From NCBI RefSeq assembly GCF_002763455.1, contig NZ_NIXK01000012.1, forward strand, positions 1 through 64,000: a stretch of 64,000 nt of DNA, read 5' to 3'. This DNA is from Lentibacillus sediminis (GTDB lineage Bacteria; Bacillota; Bacilli; Bacillales; Amphibacillaceae). Each line of letters starts with the position of its first letter. The stretch's first letter is position 1. Below the pieces are notes generated by a model. That model had not been told where the DNA came from. It ran no database searches and saw nothing but the letters and a program-made list of their open reading frames with translations. Made by a program: the position numbers and the translations under genes. Below are positions 16,379 through 27,684 of this stretch, in pieces.

Positions 16379-17260
16379 CTAACTCGTCAAAAAAGCTTCG
16401 AAATAAGCCTGCGCTTCCTTCCTGAATCGCCGTTTTTTCTGTACCATCCAAAAATCCCTTCTGAGAGAGAAGTCTTTAATAGGAATTTCCCGCAATGCTT
16501 TGTATTTTAATTCTTTCTGGAGGGTTAATTTGGGCAAAATACTCATCCCTAAACCAGCTTCCACAGCGCTTTTTATTGCCTGTGTGCTGCCAAGTTCCAT
16601 GGCATTATCTATTTTATCCAGAACATGATGCTGCCTTAATGCATCTTCTGTGATTAGCCGGGTCCCAGACTCTTTTTCCCGCCAGATCATCTTTTCTTCC
16701 GACAGCTCATCTAGCTGAATTTCTTCCCTTTCTCCCCAGCGATGAGTGTAGGCAGTAACTAATATCAGCTCATCATCGGCAATTTTTTGTTTTTTGTATG
16801 GCTCATGTTGGAAGACACCTTCCACTAAAGCGATATCGATTTCATCTGCTTCCAATTTGCCAATAATAAGGGGAGTGTTGCCTATCGATAAACTGAATTT
16901 AATATCAGGATATAAGTTTTTAAACCGGCCAATCAAGCCGGGCAACAGGTATTCACCAATAGTGAGACTTGCCCCGACACGTAAGGTTTTATCCATTTCA
17001 CCATGCTGCTCCTGAATCCCTTCATACGCTTCTTTATTTAACGCAAGGATTTCTTTTGCATAAGGGTAAAGCAGTTTGCCGGCTTCCGTCAGGCTTAATC
17101 TTCCCTCTTCCCTGTCAAACAGCGCGGTTCCATAACTGTCTTCCAGCTGGCGAATCTGTCTCGTGACGGCAGGTTGCGACACAAAACTCAAGTGTGCTGC
17201 TTTCGTAATACTTCCTTCTTCCACCACATGGCAAAACATTCTTAAGCTTGCTATATTCAA
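16379..17260 (-). CDS. LysR-family regulator (CysL-like)
   Basis: 293 residues, full length. The winged HTH at 1-60 reads MNIASLRMFCHVVEEGSITK and SQPAVTRQIRQLED; the effector domain follows, with the conserved VEAGLGMSILP. It is divergent from a TauE/SafE permease gene, the arrangement expected for a LysR controlling sulfur-compound export. Resemblance to CysL/YwfK (sulfite reductase activator in B. subtilis) is by pattern only; no cys genes lie in the window. Confidence 0.88.
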   Translation of the reverse strand: MNIASLRMFCHVVEEGSITKAAHLSFVSQPAVTRQIRQLEDSYGTALFDREEGRLSLTEAGKLLYPYAKEILALNKEAYEGIQEQHGEMDKTLRVGASLTIGEYLLPGLIGRFKNLYPDIKFSLSIGNTPLIIGKLEADEIDIALVEGVFQHEPYKKQKIADDELILVTAYTHRWGEREEIQLDELSEEKMIWREKESGTRLITEDALRQHHVLDKIDNAMELGSTQAIKSAVEAGLGMSILPKLTLQKELKYKALREIPIKDFSLRRDFWMVQKKRRFRKEAQAYFEAFLTS

Positions 17261-17451
17261 CCTGCCACCCCTTATGCTTTCCTTCTATACGAATAGTTGT
17301 CTTATCTTACTGCAAATACTATTTTAACATACTAGAGGATGCTCGTTTATTCAATCTGGTTATACCGTATAAAATAAACTAATTTGGGTTATTCCACAGG
17401 CCATGAGAAGATGAGGTAACTACTTGTGATTGAAGAAAGAGGAGAAGAATT

Positions 17452-18222
17452 ATGGATTTATCGACAGGAATTCTGTTGCTTATTATTGGAATTATTGCCG
17501 GAGGATACGGCACAATAGTTGGAGCAGGCGGCGGTTTCATTTTTGTACCGGCATTACTTTTACTCATGGATATGGACCCGGTAATAGCTGCCGGATCAGG
17601 CTTAGTAATTGTCCTAATTAATTCAATTACCGGTGTTGTCGGTTATGCTAAACAGAAAAAAATTCAATATAAAACAGCCCTAACAATCGGGATAAGTGCC
17701 CTTCCAGGAGCCTTACTGGGTGTTTGGCTGCTGCAGGTATATTCTTCCCAATATTTTTATGTTATTTTTGCCTCAATATTAACGGGACTTGGGGCCTTTT
17801 TATTTTATAAAAACTCTCCGTGGGAGAAGACAGTTCCCTCTGCAGCAACACAAGGAGAAACAAAGGCTTTAAACAGCAGCCTGCTTATTCCTTTAGGGCT
17901 TGTAATGGGTGTCTTATCCAGTTACCTTGGAATCGGCGGCGGCTGGCTGCTCGTTCCCATTTTAGTTTACCTGTTTAAAGTACCCACCCACCAGGCAGCA
18001 GCTACATCTATTTTATCTCTATGCCTCTACTCCACGGTAGGAGTCATTTCTCACCTCTATTACCAGAATATTGACTGGATCACCGTTTTCTTTGGAGGAG
18101 CAGGTGTCATCATTGGCGCGAACCTAGGAGTAATGCTTTCACAGCGGCTCCCAGGAAAAGCTGTTCTGCAGATGCTTTCCGTATTATTGGTCGTTATTGG
18201 GATAAGGATGTATTTTCAATAA
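17452..18222 (+). CDS. TauE/SafE-family sulfite or sulfonate exporter
   Basis: 256 residues with two repeats of about four membrane helices. The repeat signature GTIVGAGGGFIFVPALLLL is mirrored by SYLGIGGGWLLVPILVYLF in the second half. Such permeases export sulfite, sulfoacetate or related anions. The start has AAGAGGAGAAG upstream. It is divergent from the LysR gene with a 190-base shared control region. Confidence 0.88.
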   Translation: MDLSTGILLLIIGIIAGGYGTIVGAGGGFIFVPALLLLMDMDPVIAAGSGLVIVLINSITGVVGYAKQKKIQYKTALTIGISALPGALLGVWLLQVYSSQYFYVIFASILTGLGAFLFYKNSPWEKTVPSAATQGETKALNSSLLIPLGLVMGVLSSYLGIGGGWLLVPILVYLFKVPTHQAAATSILSLCLYSTVGVISHLYYQNIDWITVFFGGAGVIIGANLGVMLSQRLPGKAVLQMLSVLLVVIGIRMYFQ

Positions 18223-18364
18223 TGGGTTTCTCATATTAATTGAATTCTGTTCAGTCCTAAGGTAAGTACTAACAAAAAACCACTTTAACGCTGTAGGGAA
18301 TAGTCTCTGAATATCAGGCCGATTCATAGGAGAGTAAATAAACCATAGAATAAGGAGACCAAAC

Positions 18365-19111
18365 ATGCTGCATTCCAAACTGGAGGAATTCCTGCCCGCA
18401 ATAAAAAGTTTACAACCACATAAATCCCTTACAAAAGAAGATGTATTAACGGATGATTTCCTAATGGAGAATACCGGGGATATAGCTATGTATTACGCTC
18501 CACACAACGAATACATAAACCGTGATGCGAAAATTGTTATCGTTGGAATTACTCCGGGCTGGAATCAGATGAAAACAGCTTTTGAACAAGCTCTAACCAG
18601 CTTAGCTAAGCAGCATCCTGCAGACCGGATTTTAAAGGAAGCAAAAATAGCCGCAAGCTTTGCCGGGACGATGAGGCGCAATTTAATTCATATGCTGGAT
18701 GAATGCGCGATACCGGAAGTGATTGATGCCGGTAGTTCTGCTGTTTTATTTAAGGAAAAGCGGAACTTATTGCATACGACATCTATCATTAAATATCCCG
18801 TTTTTCACCATGGAAGAAACTATACCGGACATCAGCCTAGTATCGATCATCATTCACTATTATCTTCCTATGCTTATCACGTATTTCCAAAAGAACTCAG
18901 TCAAATCAGGGAGCCGGCACTTGTTATTCCGCTTGGAAAGACGGTCGACCATATCTTTCAGAAGTTACGCGAAAAAGAAAGACTTCCAGCACACACCTAT
19001 CTATTCGGATTTCCTCATCCCTCTGGCGCAAATGGTCATCGAAAAAAGCAATTCGATCAGAGAAAAGGGGAACTTATTTCGGCGGTTAAAACGTGGTCAG
19101 AAAATAGATGA
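18365..19111 (+). CDS. Uracil-DNA-glycosylase-superfamily-like protein
   Basis: 248 residues. IVGITPGWNQM occupies the place of the UDG motif 1 (GxxPG) and FGFPHPSGANGHR that of the HPSP motif 2, with PALVIPLGKTV as the central strand. This suggests the UDG fold, but the catalytic Asp/Asn of the canonical motif 1 is not obvious, so activity on uracil is uncertain. ATG 18365 follows AAGGAGACC. Its stop overlaps the next start (ATGA), implying translational coupling to the AbrB-like gene. Confidence 0.7.
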   Translation: MLHSKLEEFLPAIKSLQPHKSLTKEDVLTDDFLMENTGDIAMYYAPHNEYINRDAKIVIVGITPGWNQMKTAFEQALTSLAKQHPADRILKEAKIAASFAGTMRRNLIHMLDECAIPEVIDAGSSAVLFKEKRNLLHTTSIIKYPVFHHGRNYTGHQPSIDHHSLLSSYAYHVFPKELSQIREPALVIPLGKTVDHIFQKLREKERLPAHTYLFGFPHPSGANGHRKKQFDQRKGELISAVKTWSENR

Positions 19112-19422
19112 AATATGACATAATCATAGTAAATAAAATGGGAAGCAGGGAACCCTCTATGCCAGGAAAAGTGTGCGTTGAAGGTGAGCAGCTAGAGGTT
19201 ACGATTGAGAAAGGGCATATTGTCTTAACTCCGGTTATTACCATTGAAAAAGAGCAAGCCTGCTTCTGTACGGAAGAATGGCAAAAAGGTGAGCGCGAGG
19301 CTGAGGAAGATATTAAAGCAGGCCGTGTGAAAAAATTTGACTATGTAGAAGATTTAATTGCAGATTTGGAAAGCGAAGATGGAATCGATGACGATGAAAT
19401 TTTAACGAACCAGTCGTTTTAA
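19108..19422 (+). CDS. AbrB/MazE-like antitoxin-type protein with a degraded N-terminus
   Basis: 104 residues. The segment GEQLEVTIEKGHIVLTPV is the second half of a SpoVT/AbrB swapped-hairpin domain. It is followed by the tail EWQKGEREAEEDIKAGRV and VEDLIADLE common in MazE-type antitoxins. The first half, normally RGQITIPKKIREKLGI, reads SREPSMPGKVCVE and is about ten residues shorter, so DNA binding may be lost. No toxin gene follows. It is translationally coupled to the UDG-like gene, an unusual partner. Confidence 0.65.
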   Translation: MKYDIIIVNKMGSREPSMPGKVCVEGEQLEVTIEKGHIVLTPVITIEKEQACFCTEEWQKGEREAEEDIKAGRVKKFDYVEDLIADLESEDGIDDDEILTNQSF

Positions 19423-19500
19423 AAATCCTATAAAACGTTAGATAAGTAATTACAAAGGATAATGATTCAAACGGGAATGCAAAATCATTCCCCCACCTCC

Positions 19501-20517
19501 TTAAGCTTTCTCACTTGATTGCTGATCCCTCGCCAAATTTATCCGGTTAATCATTTCATCTGGTTCATCGGATCTGAAAATGACAGTATTAACATATTTT
19601 TTTCTTCCATAAGAACCTTTCATTAAAACCGGTTCTTTTAAAAAGAGTGCATATTGCGGAGAATCAATATTTAGCAAGGAATAGTAGGTTTCTTTAGGTA
19701 CTTTATCCCCTATCCCCCGTTGCTCCGCTTTGTTGATACTTTCAATATTTCTCAAATCCAATTCAATACTGCTCTGATAACCTAGGCGGATAATAAGCTT
19801 ATTTTTATTGACAACATGCGGCAGAAAGCTTGCAGAATTATAGAATCCTGCCATATATAACAAAGCATAGATATTCAATACGGTAAAAATCCAAGCGGCA
19901 ATGTCACTCCACAACTGAATAACATAATGAAATAGCACCCCTTCGATTACAATCAGGATGGAAAATACAATGACGATCGTCCTTATTTGTGAAGATTTAT
20001 GATAGGTAAAAATCTCATCCCTAGTTATGTCAGGCTTTTTGAACCATACCATTATTGCGTAATAGAAAACACTAAGTTCCGTTAAGACTACTCCTAACAA
20101 AAATCCATTTCCTAGTTTCGGCTCTAGCGACATTCTTGTTACCTCAAGGAAGTTAAACCGCTTATTTGAGTTAATATCCTTGTAACGGATAACGCTTTTA
20201 ACGATGCTGTACACAACAAAAAGGATAACAGTAATCTCCAATATGGGAATGAGCCACACTAGAATATGATTCAAAAAATCTCTTTGAGAGGGAGGAATGA
20301 TAAAATAGGCGGCTGCTAAACATAGAATAAAAGATAAATATGCGAATAACTTTGGCATCGAGCCAGGACGTATCAATAGCAAATAAATAATCAGCGGACA
20401 TAGAATAATTAAAGCCAGCGTCAATAATATGACGACTGAGTTGCTGAAGGCATTCAATCGTAATATAAAATAGCTACTTGTCATCATTGCTGTAATAAGC
20501 GCTAGTAAAATTGGCAA
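19501..20517 (-). CDS. Hypothetical multi-pass membrane protein
   Basis: 338 residues. There are about four hydrophobic segments in the first 110 residues and three more at about 140-240, then a soluble tail with a PH-like pattern (KLIIRLGYQSSIELDLRNI and VNTVIFRSDEPDEM). The first standard start is TTG 20517, but it has no close ribosome site. An ATC at 20532 in the same frame lies 8 bases after GGAGG, so a rare ATC start is possible. Family not recognised; the tail resembles the DUF-type bacterial PH fold. Confidence 0.65.
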   Translation of the reverse strand: MPILLALITAMMTSSYFILRLNAFSNSVVILLTLALIILCPLIIYLLLIRPGSMPKLFAYLSFILCLAAAYFIIPPSQRDFLNHILVWLIPILEITVILFVVYSIVKSVIRYKDINSNKRFNFLEVTRMSLEPKLGNGFLLGVVLTELSVFYYAIMVWFKKPDITRDEIFTYHKSSQIRTIVIVFSILIVIEGVLFHYVIQLWSDIAAWIFTVLNIYALLYMAGFYNSASFLPHVVNKNKLIIRLGYQSSIELDLRNIESINKAEQRGIGDKVPKETYYSLLNIDSPQYALFLKEPVLMKGSYGRKKYVNTVIFRSDEPDEMINRINLARDQQSSEKA

Positions 20518-20582
20518 CTGTAATTTTTTGATATTGTCACCCTCCTGCCCTGCTTTCCTTATCTACACTTCAGACAAAAAAT

Positions 20583-20613
20583 ACCCCTTTGGATTAATCA
20601 TATCCAAAGGGGT
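20583..20613 (-). terminator. Terminator of the beta-glucoside operon
   Basis: A perfect 12-pair stem (ACCCCTTTGGAT / ATCCAAAGGGGT, 7-base loop) is followed on the minus strand by ATTTTTTG. It lies 30 bases after the last GH1 gene. Confidence 0.92.
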
Positions 20614-20642
20614 GAAACGGTTCAACTTATTTATGCAACAGT

Positions 20643-22088
<1,446 letters not shown>

Positions 22089-22095
22089 TCATTCA

Positions 22096-22131
22096 AAAAG
22101 GAAAGGCATCCGCAGACGCCCTTTCCTTTTA
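22096..22131 (-). terminator. Intercistronic hairpin between the two GH1 genes
   Basis: GGAAAGGGCGTC / GCCTTTCC with flanking A/T runs forms a stem followed on the minus strand by TTTTTG. It looks like a partial terminator or an mRNA end-protecting structure inside the operon. Confidence 0.6.
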
Positions 22132-22146
22132 TGCAATGATCAATAA

Positions 22147-23580
<1,434 letters not shown>

Positions 23581-23619
23581 TTATTCCTCCTAATATCAGT
23601 AAACATATTTCTATATAAA

Positions 23620-23656
23620 GGGCAGGCGTTTCATATATTGAAGAAACGCTTCTCCT
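23620..23656 (-). other. Hairpin between bglP and bglH
   Basis: GGAGAAGCGTTTC pairs with GAAACGCCTGCC on the minus strand around an 11-base loop, with no long T run after it. This looks like an intercistronic stabilising or partial termination structure rather than a full terminator. Confidence 0.5.
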
Positions 23657-23668
23657 TTTTTACTTTGA

Positions 23669-25606
23669 TTATTTTGCTTTTAACTCGAACAATAAATCTT
23701 GAGCCTTGACTTCTTGTTCATTTGCATCAGTAATTTCATATTGATCATGGTTAGTAACAACTACTGGTGTAGTCAATACAAAGCCTTCTTTTTTAATTGC
23801 ATCTACATCGAATTCGATTAAAACCTGTCCAATTTCCACACGGTCACCTTGAGCAATGTGGGCTGTGAAATGTCTGCCATCCAGCTGTACGGTATCCATC
23901 CCAATATGAACCAATATCTCCGCACCATCGTCGGATGTAATTCCAATAGCATGTTGTGTAGGGAATAAGGCCGAGACCTTACCGGCTACAGGCGCATATA
24001 ATTTCCCTTCCGCAGGTTCAACAGCAACACCCTTGCCTAACGCCCCTGATGCAAAAGCGTCATCCTCAATATCTGCTAACTTTTTAACCTCACCAGTTAA
24101 TGGACTGACAATGACTTCATTTTTCACGTTTGGTTCTGCGGTAGCTGTTGCCGACTGTTCTGTCTCTTTTGTCTCTTCAGTTTCAGCGGGAGCAGTTTCA
24201 ATCCTGTTAATGCCGCCAAAGAAGTAAGTTAATACGAAAGACAGAACGGATCCAATAATAACAGCCACAATCGCCCCCATGAAGGCCGTGTTTAGCCCTT
24301 CTTCCGGGTGAATAAAACTTGGTAGTTGAAATACGCCAAGACCAGCCAATACATATCCTCTTGTGCCAAACAACCCTAGTAAAGCCCCGCCGATTGCTGA
24401 AGAAATAAGAGTAAAAATAAACGGTCGCTTCAGAGGCAATGCAATACCATACATGGCAGGTTCGCTAACGCCAAATATAGCAGAAATAATTGCCGGTGGA
24501 CTAAGTGTCTTTGTGTTTTGGTTTTTTGTTTTTAGCCAAACAGCCAGAATAGCTGCAGCCAGTGCAAATGAATGGACAAAAATCAGTGCTAAAATCGGGT
24601 CAACACCAGCAACGGAAAAATTATTTATAGCTATCGGAACAAGTCCCCAATGCAGACCAAACATAACAAACACTAGCCATAAACCGCCAAGGAACAATCC
24701 TGCAATAACTGGGCTTAATTCATAGATCGACGTTGTTGCCTGTCCAAGTGCCTGACTCGCCCAGGTTGCAATTGGACCAATAATGATAAAGGTTAATGGA
24801 ACAATAATCAGCAATGTAATCATTGGAACTAAGAACGCTTTTACAACTGATGGGATTACCTTACCTAAAAAACTCTCCAATTTTGCAGCAAAATATGTTG
24901 CTACAATAATTGGGATAACCGACATAGAGTATGTCATTAAAATAACCGGAATACCTAAAAACTCAATATATACAGGTGATTCAAACAAGGTGCCCGCAAA
25001 CAATGTATACAAAGGTTCACCCGCTTGCGGAATCCCTTCCAGTGCAGGATAAACCAATGCCATCCCAATGACCATACCAACAAACGGAGTTCCGCCAAAC
25101 TTTTTCATTGCCGTATAACCCAAAATAACAGGGAGGAAATAGAACAATGCATCTCCTACCGCATTAAAAATCTGGTATGTCCCTCCTGTGGTGTCCAGCC
25201 ACTCAAGTGCAACAAATAACGCGAGGAACCCTTTAATCATACCTGCAGCAACCAATACACTGAGGATTGGCGTGAAGATACCGGAAATCATATCAATAAA
25301 GCGGTTAAGCAAACTGCCCTTATCCTTGTTTTCCTCCGTATCATCTGGTTCCTGGCCTTCAAAACCGCCTTTTGCTGCAACAGCTTTATATACATCCGGC
25401 ACGTGGTTGCCAATAACAACTTGGTATTGGCCGCCGCTTTGCCTGACTGTTACAACACCATCCATATTCTTCAACGTGTCTGTATTCGCTTTATCCTCAT
25501 CCTTTAATTTAAAGCGAAGTCTAGTGATACAGTGATAAACACTGTTAACGTTTTCTTCACCGCCGACATTTTCAATAATGTCTTTGGCTAATTGTTCATA
25601 CTTCAT
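23669..25606 (-). CDS. bglP: Beta-glucoside PTS transporter, EIIBCA
   Basis: 645 residues in the order B (1-90), C (about 105-460), A (about 500-640). The EIIB phospho-cysteine is in VYHCITRLRF. EIIC has about ten membrane segments with GVSEPAMYGIALP. The EIIA phospho-histidine is in EILVHIGMDTVQLDG. The protein imports and phosphorylates beta-glucosides at the membrane and by the LicT paradigm also phosphorylates LicT when idle. Its leader carries two promoter-RAT-terminator units, so expression needs both LicT and relief from CcpA. Confidence 0.95.
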   Translation of the reverse strand: MKYEQLAKDIIENVGGEENVNSVYHCITRLRFKLKDEDKANTDTLKNMDGVVTVRQSGGQYQVVIGNHVPDVYKAVAAKGGFEGQEPDDTEENKDKGSLLNRFIDMISGIFTPILSVLVAAGMIKGFLALFVALEWLDTTGGTYQIFNAVGDALFYFLPVILGYTAMKKFGGTPFVGMVIGMALVYPALEGIPQAGEPLYTLFAGTLFESPVYIEFLGIPVILMTYSMSVIPIIVATYFAAKLESFLGKVIPSVVKAFLVPMITLLIIVPLTFIIIGPIATWASQALGQATTSIYELSPVIAGLFLGGLWLVFVMFGLHWGLVPIAINNFSVAGVDPILALIFVHSFALAAAILAVWLKTKNQNTKTLSPPAIISAIFGVSEPAMYGIALPLKRPFIFTLISSAIGGALLGLFGTRGYVLAGLGVFQLPSFIHPEEGLNTAFMGAIVAVIIGSVLSFVLTYFFGGINRIETAPAETEETKETEQSATATAEPNVKNEVIVSPLTGEVKKLADIEDDAFASGALGKGVAVEPAEGKLYAPVAGKVSALFPTQHAIGITSDDGAEILVHIGMDTVQLDGRHFTAHIAQGDRVEIGQVLIEFDVDAIKKEGFVLTTPVVVTNHDQYEITDANEQEVKAQDLLFELKAK

Positions 25607-25642
25607 TTTACCCCCTACTTTCTATTAATAGATTATTGCAAA

Positions 25643-25700
25643 TAAAAAACCTGAACCGGATTAAACACACGTATATTGTGCATGAAATCGATTCAGGTTA
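25643..25700 (-). terminator. LicT-controlled leader terminator, proximal to bglP
   Basis: AACCTGAATCGATT pairs with the complementary arm ending in AATCCGGTTCAGGTT, followed on the minus strand by TTTTTTATTT. Its 5' arm overlaps the 3' end of the RAT at 25695-25720, so the two structures exclude each other. Confidence 0.9.
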
Positions 25701-25720
25701 TGCCCAGAATGGTTACATCC
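25695..25720 (-). promoter_or_regulatory. RAT antiterminator element, proximal copy
   Basis: On the minus strand it begins GGATGTAACC and ends GGGCATAACCT, a diverged ribonucleic antiterminator of 26 bases; the LicT/BglG consensus is GGATTGTTAC ... GGCAGGCAAAACCT. It begins about 22 bases after the start expected from the promoter at 25749-25777. Confidence 0.85.
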
Positions 25721-25748
25721 CTGTGTTCAATAATTAAATTGTACTTTT

Positions 25749-25777
25749 ACTATACGATATATTTAACGACTTGTCAA
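25749..25777 (-). promoter_or_regulatory. SigA promoter P2 of bglP with overlapping cre
   Basis: TTGACA, a 17-base spacer, then TATAGT on the minus strand. A cre-like palindrome (AAGAAAGCGTTGACAA, 25771-25786) overlaps the -35 box, so CcpA should block initiation when preferred sugars are present. Confidence 0.85.
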
Positions 25778-25881
25778 CGCTTTCTTGCTTATTAAGCGAA
25801 ATTTATTTCAAGGTTGTGAAATAATTGATTTATTTATGGGTTGTTAGTTATTACACAGCTCCTTAAATCTCTCAATAATAC

Positions 25882-25945
25882 AAAAAACCTAAATGAGCAC
25901 TTCTCTTGTAGGGACAAGATACAGAACTCACTTAGGTTTTGCCTG
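25882..25945 (-). terminator. LicT-controlled leader terminator, distal copy
   Basis: AAAACCTAAGTGAG pairs with CTCATTTAGGTTTT on the minus strand, followed by TTTTTTG. The 5' arm overlaps the end of the RAT at 25934-25961. Confidence 0.9.
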
Positions 25946-25961
25946 CTGAAAGTCACAATCC
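25934..25961 (-). promoter_or_regulatory. RAT antiterminator element, distal copy
   Basis: On the minus strand it starts GGATTGTGACTT and ends GCAGGCAAAACCT, 28 bases, very close to the LicT consensus. It lies about 22 bases after the expected start from promoter P1. Confidence 0.92.
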
Positions 25962-25989
25962 TCGTGATTTATGTTAATTATTTAAGTTT

Positions 25990-26018
25990 ATTGTAACGGA
26001 TTAAATAAGCGTTTTCAA
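25990..26018 (-). promoter_or_regulatory. SigA promoter P1 between licT and bglP with overlapping cre
   Basis: TTGAAA, a 17-base spacer, then TACAAT on the minus strand. The cre-like sequence TGAAAACGCTTATT (26004-26017) covers the -35 box. Transcripts starting here must pass both leader terminators to reach bglP. Confidence 0.85.
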
Positions 26019-26074
26019 GTATTATGATTTAGTGTTAAACGAGATCTACGCCAAAATTTGCTAAAAATAAGGAA

Positions 26075-26923
26075 TCACCCGTTCTCATGCCGATTCGTAA
26101 TCCGATATATATGCAGCGTCAAATAAACCTTCTCATCATTGGAAATTTCCCAATCATAGTTCTTGGCAATATAAGTTGCAATCCGTTCCGTACATTCGAA
26201 GGCATCCTTATACTTTTGTTTCACCTGTTCATACAGAAAGTTATCGTACGTCTCATCTGCCCTGTCTTTGCGAATAAAACGCATAGCAAAAAAACGGAGG
26301 TGGGTTAGAAATCGCTCATAGCTGATCGAGTTTTCATCCAATTCGATTCGGAAATAGTATTTGACGATCGTTAAGATGTTGTTGACCATTTCTGTTACTT
26401 GAACAGCTGCCGCCATGTTTTCGCCTGAAAGCTGGCTGTTGACGAGATGCAGGGCAATCGAAGCTGCTTCATCTTCTGCAAGTCTGACGCCTGTTTCTGC
26501 TTCTACAATGTCAAGGGCTTTTTGAGCAACCTGAAATTCCTGTTTATAGTATCTGCGAATCTCCCACAGCAGCGGATTTTTCATCTCAATCCCGTTTTTA
26601 TGCCTGGTAATCGCAAAGCTCAGGTGATCAGTTAATGCCACGTATAAATAGTCGTCCAATTTATAGCTGAGATGCGTTCTGGCCAATTCGAGGATTTTGT
26701 AGGAAATATCCAGGTATACTTCTGATGTATCTTTCATCAATTCCGCAAGCTTGCTGGCTACACCGGAATTCTCCAGAATGAAGGTTTTCTCGATATTCGA
26801 TGCATCAATCCCATCTCCAGCCTTTTTCTGGAACGCCAGACCTTTGCCCATAACAACCATTTCCTGGTCCGATTCATTTTCCGTCATCGCCACGTTATTG
26901 TTTAACACTTTCGTAATTTCCAT
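26075..26923 (-). CDS. licT: LicT/BglG-family transcriptional antiterminator
   Basis: 282 residues from ATG 26923 (AGGTG 9 bases upstream). The RNA-binding CAT domain (1-55) has MEITKVLNNNVAMTE and VVMGKGLAFQKKAGD. PRD1 (about 65-170) has THLSYKLDDYLYVALTDHL, and PRD2 (about 175-282) has THLRFFAMRF and LTLHIYRI, supplying the phosphorylatable histidines. The dimer binds RAT hairpins and prevents termination. Three RATs lie around this gene, including one in its own leader, so licT is positively autoregulated. Confidence 0.95.
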   Translation of the reverse strand: MEITKVLNNNVAMTENESDQEMVVMGKGLAFQKKAGDGIDASNIEKTFILENSGVASKLAELMKDTSEVYLDISYKILELARTHLSYKLDDYLYVALTDHLSFAITRHKNGIEMKNPLLWEIRRYYKQEFQVAQKALDIVEAETGVRLAEDEAASIALHLVNSQLSGENMAAAVQVTEMVNNILTIVKYYFRIELDENSISYERFLTHLRFFAMRFIRKDRADETYDNFLYEQVKQKYKDAFECTERIATYIAKNYDWEISNDEKVYLTLHIYRITNRHENG

Positions 26924-26977
26924 TTGCATTCACACCTGAAAAACGTATTTTATGATTTATTTTGTACTTATTCAGTT

Positions 26978-27045
26978 AAAAAACCCTGGATGAACCAAAA
27001 TTGCAGACAAAAAGTCCCGCTGCAATTTTGATTAACCCAGGTTTT
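26978..27045 (-). terminator. LicT-controlled terminator in the licT leader
   Basis: A long stem: AACCTGGGTTAATCAAAATTG pairs imperfectly with CAATTTTGGTTCATCCAGGG, followed by TTTTTT on the minus strand. The upstream arm overlaps the RAT at 27039-27068. Confidence 0.92.
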
Positions 27046-27068
27046 GCCTGCCGATACAGTAACAATCC
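27039..27068 (-). promoter_or_regulatory. RAT antiterminator element in the licT leader
   Basis: On the minus strand it starts GGATTGTTACTG and ends CGGCAGGCAAAACCT, 30 bases, essentially the textbook LicT target. It starts about 7 bases after the expected transcription start of P3. Confidence 0.95.
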
Positions 27069-27081
27069 AAGAATAACTTTC

Positions 27082-27110
27082 ATTATAAATGACTGCGGTT
27101 TCATTTGCAA
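27082..27110 (-). promoter_or_regulatory. SigA promoter P3 of licT with internal cre
   Basis: TTGCAA, 17-base spacer, TATAAT on the minus strand. A cre-like TGAAACCGCAGTCA (27090-27103) lies within the spacer. Confidence 0.8.
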
Positions 27111-27158
27111 CTGCCTTCATTGATTGTCACAAATTTGTCTATCAACTTTCGAAATTAT

Positions 27159-27684
27159 TCAATGTGTAAAGCCTATTTGGAAGGGTAAGCTTCGAACGTT
27201 CCTTGGTTCAAAAGATCTAAGGGCTGGATCGTGAATGGTGATTTTCACAAAATCCTCTGTGATCTCATTAAAATCAGCTACTGTTCTTACTTGTGCATAA
27301 GACCCTCGGAGAATTGCTTCTTCTTCAGGAGAAAACCGTCTTTTATCACCGCGCCGTTTCTGGTACAATCAATAATGGTATGATCCAGGTGAATTTTTTC
27401 CAGTAACTGAATGATATCCATCCCTAATTTGTTGGGAAGAAGCGATTCATGAACAAATTCCCCGTTGTGTTTGGTACGGGTAGCACTGTCGCCCAAAATC
27501 CATAAATCGTCCGCATCCTCACCAAATAACTGTGCCACCCGTTCGTATTGTTTGCCGGTGGCAGGAGCAAAAACAACCCCTTTTTCATTCATTATTTTTT
27601 GACATCTTTGTAAAGCTCTCTGTTAAAGTCGCCACTATTATTCAAGAATGTTCCGTCCATGTCTGATAACACTAATTTAATCAT
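27159..27684 (-). pseudogene. Cof-type HAD phosphatase, broken by two frameshifts and truncated
   Basis: The ATG at 27684 overlaps the MFS stop (ATGA) and opens the HAD motif KLVLSDMDGTFLNNSG. The frame then ends at a run of six A near 27596; one more A would restore it. The next frame continues IMNEKGVVFAPATGKQYER ... IIDCTRNGAVI, and near 27340 a second shift leads to RRFSPEEEAILRGSYAQVRT. The last frame stops at 27159 after about 70 residues, short of the C-terminal HAD motif with the catalytic Asp pair. The MFS partner suggests a sugar-phosphate phosphatase. Confidence 0.8.
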
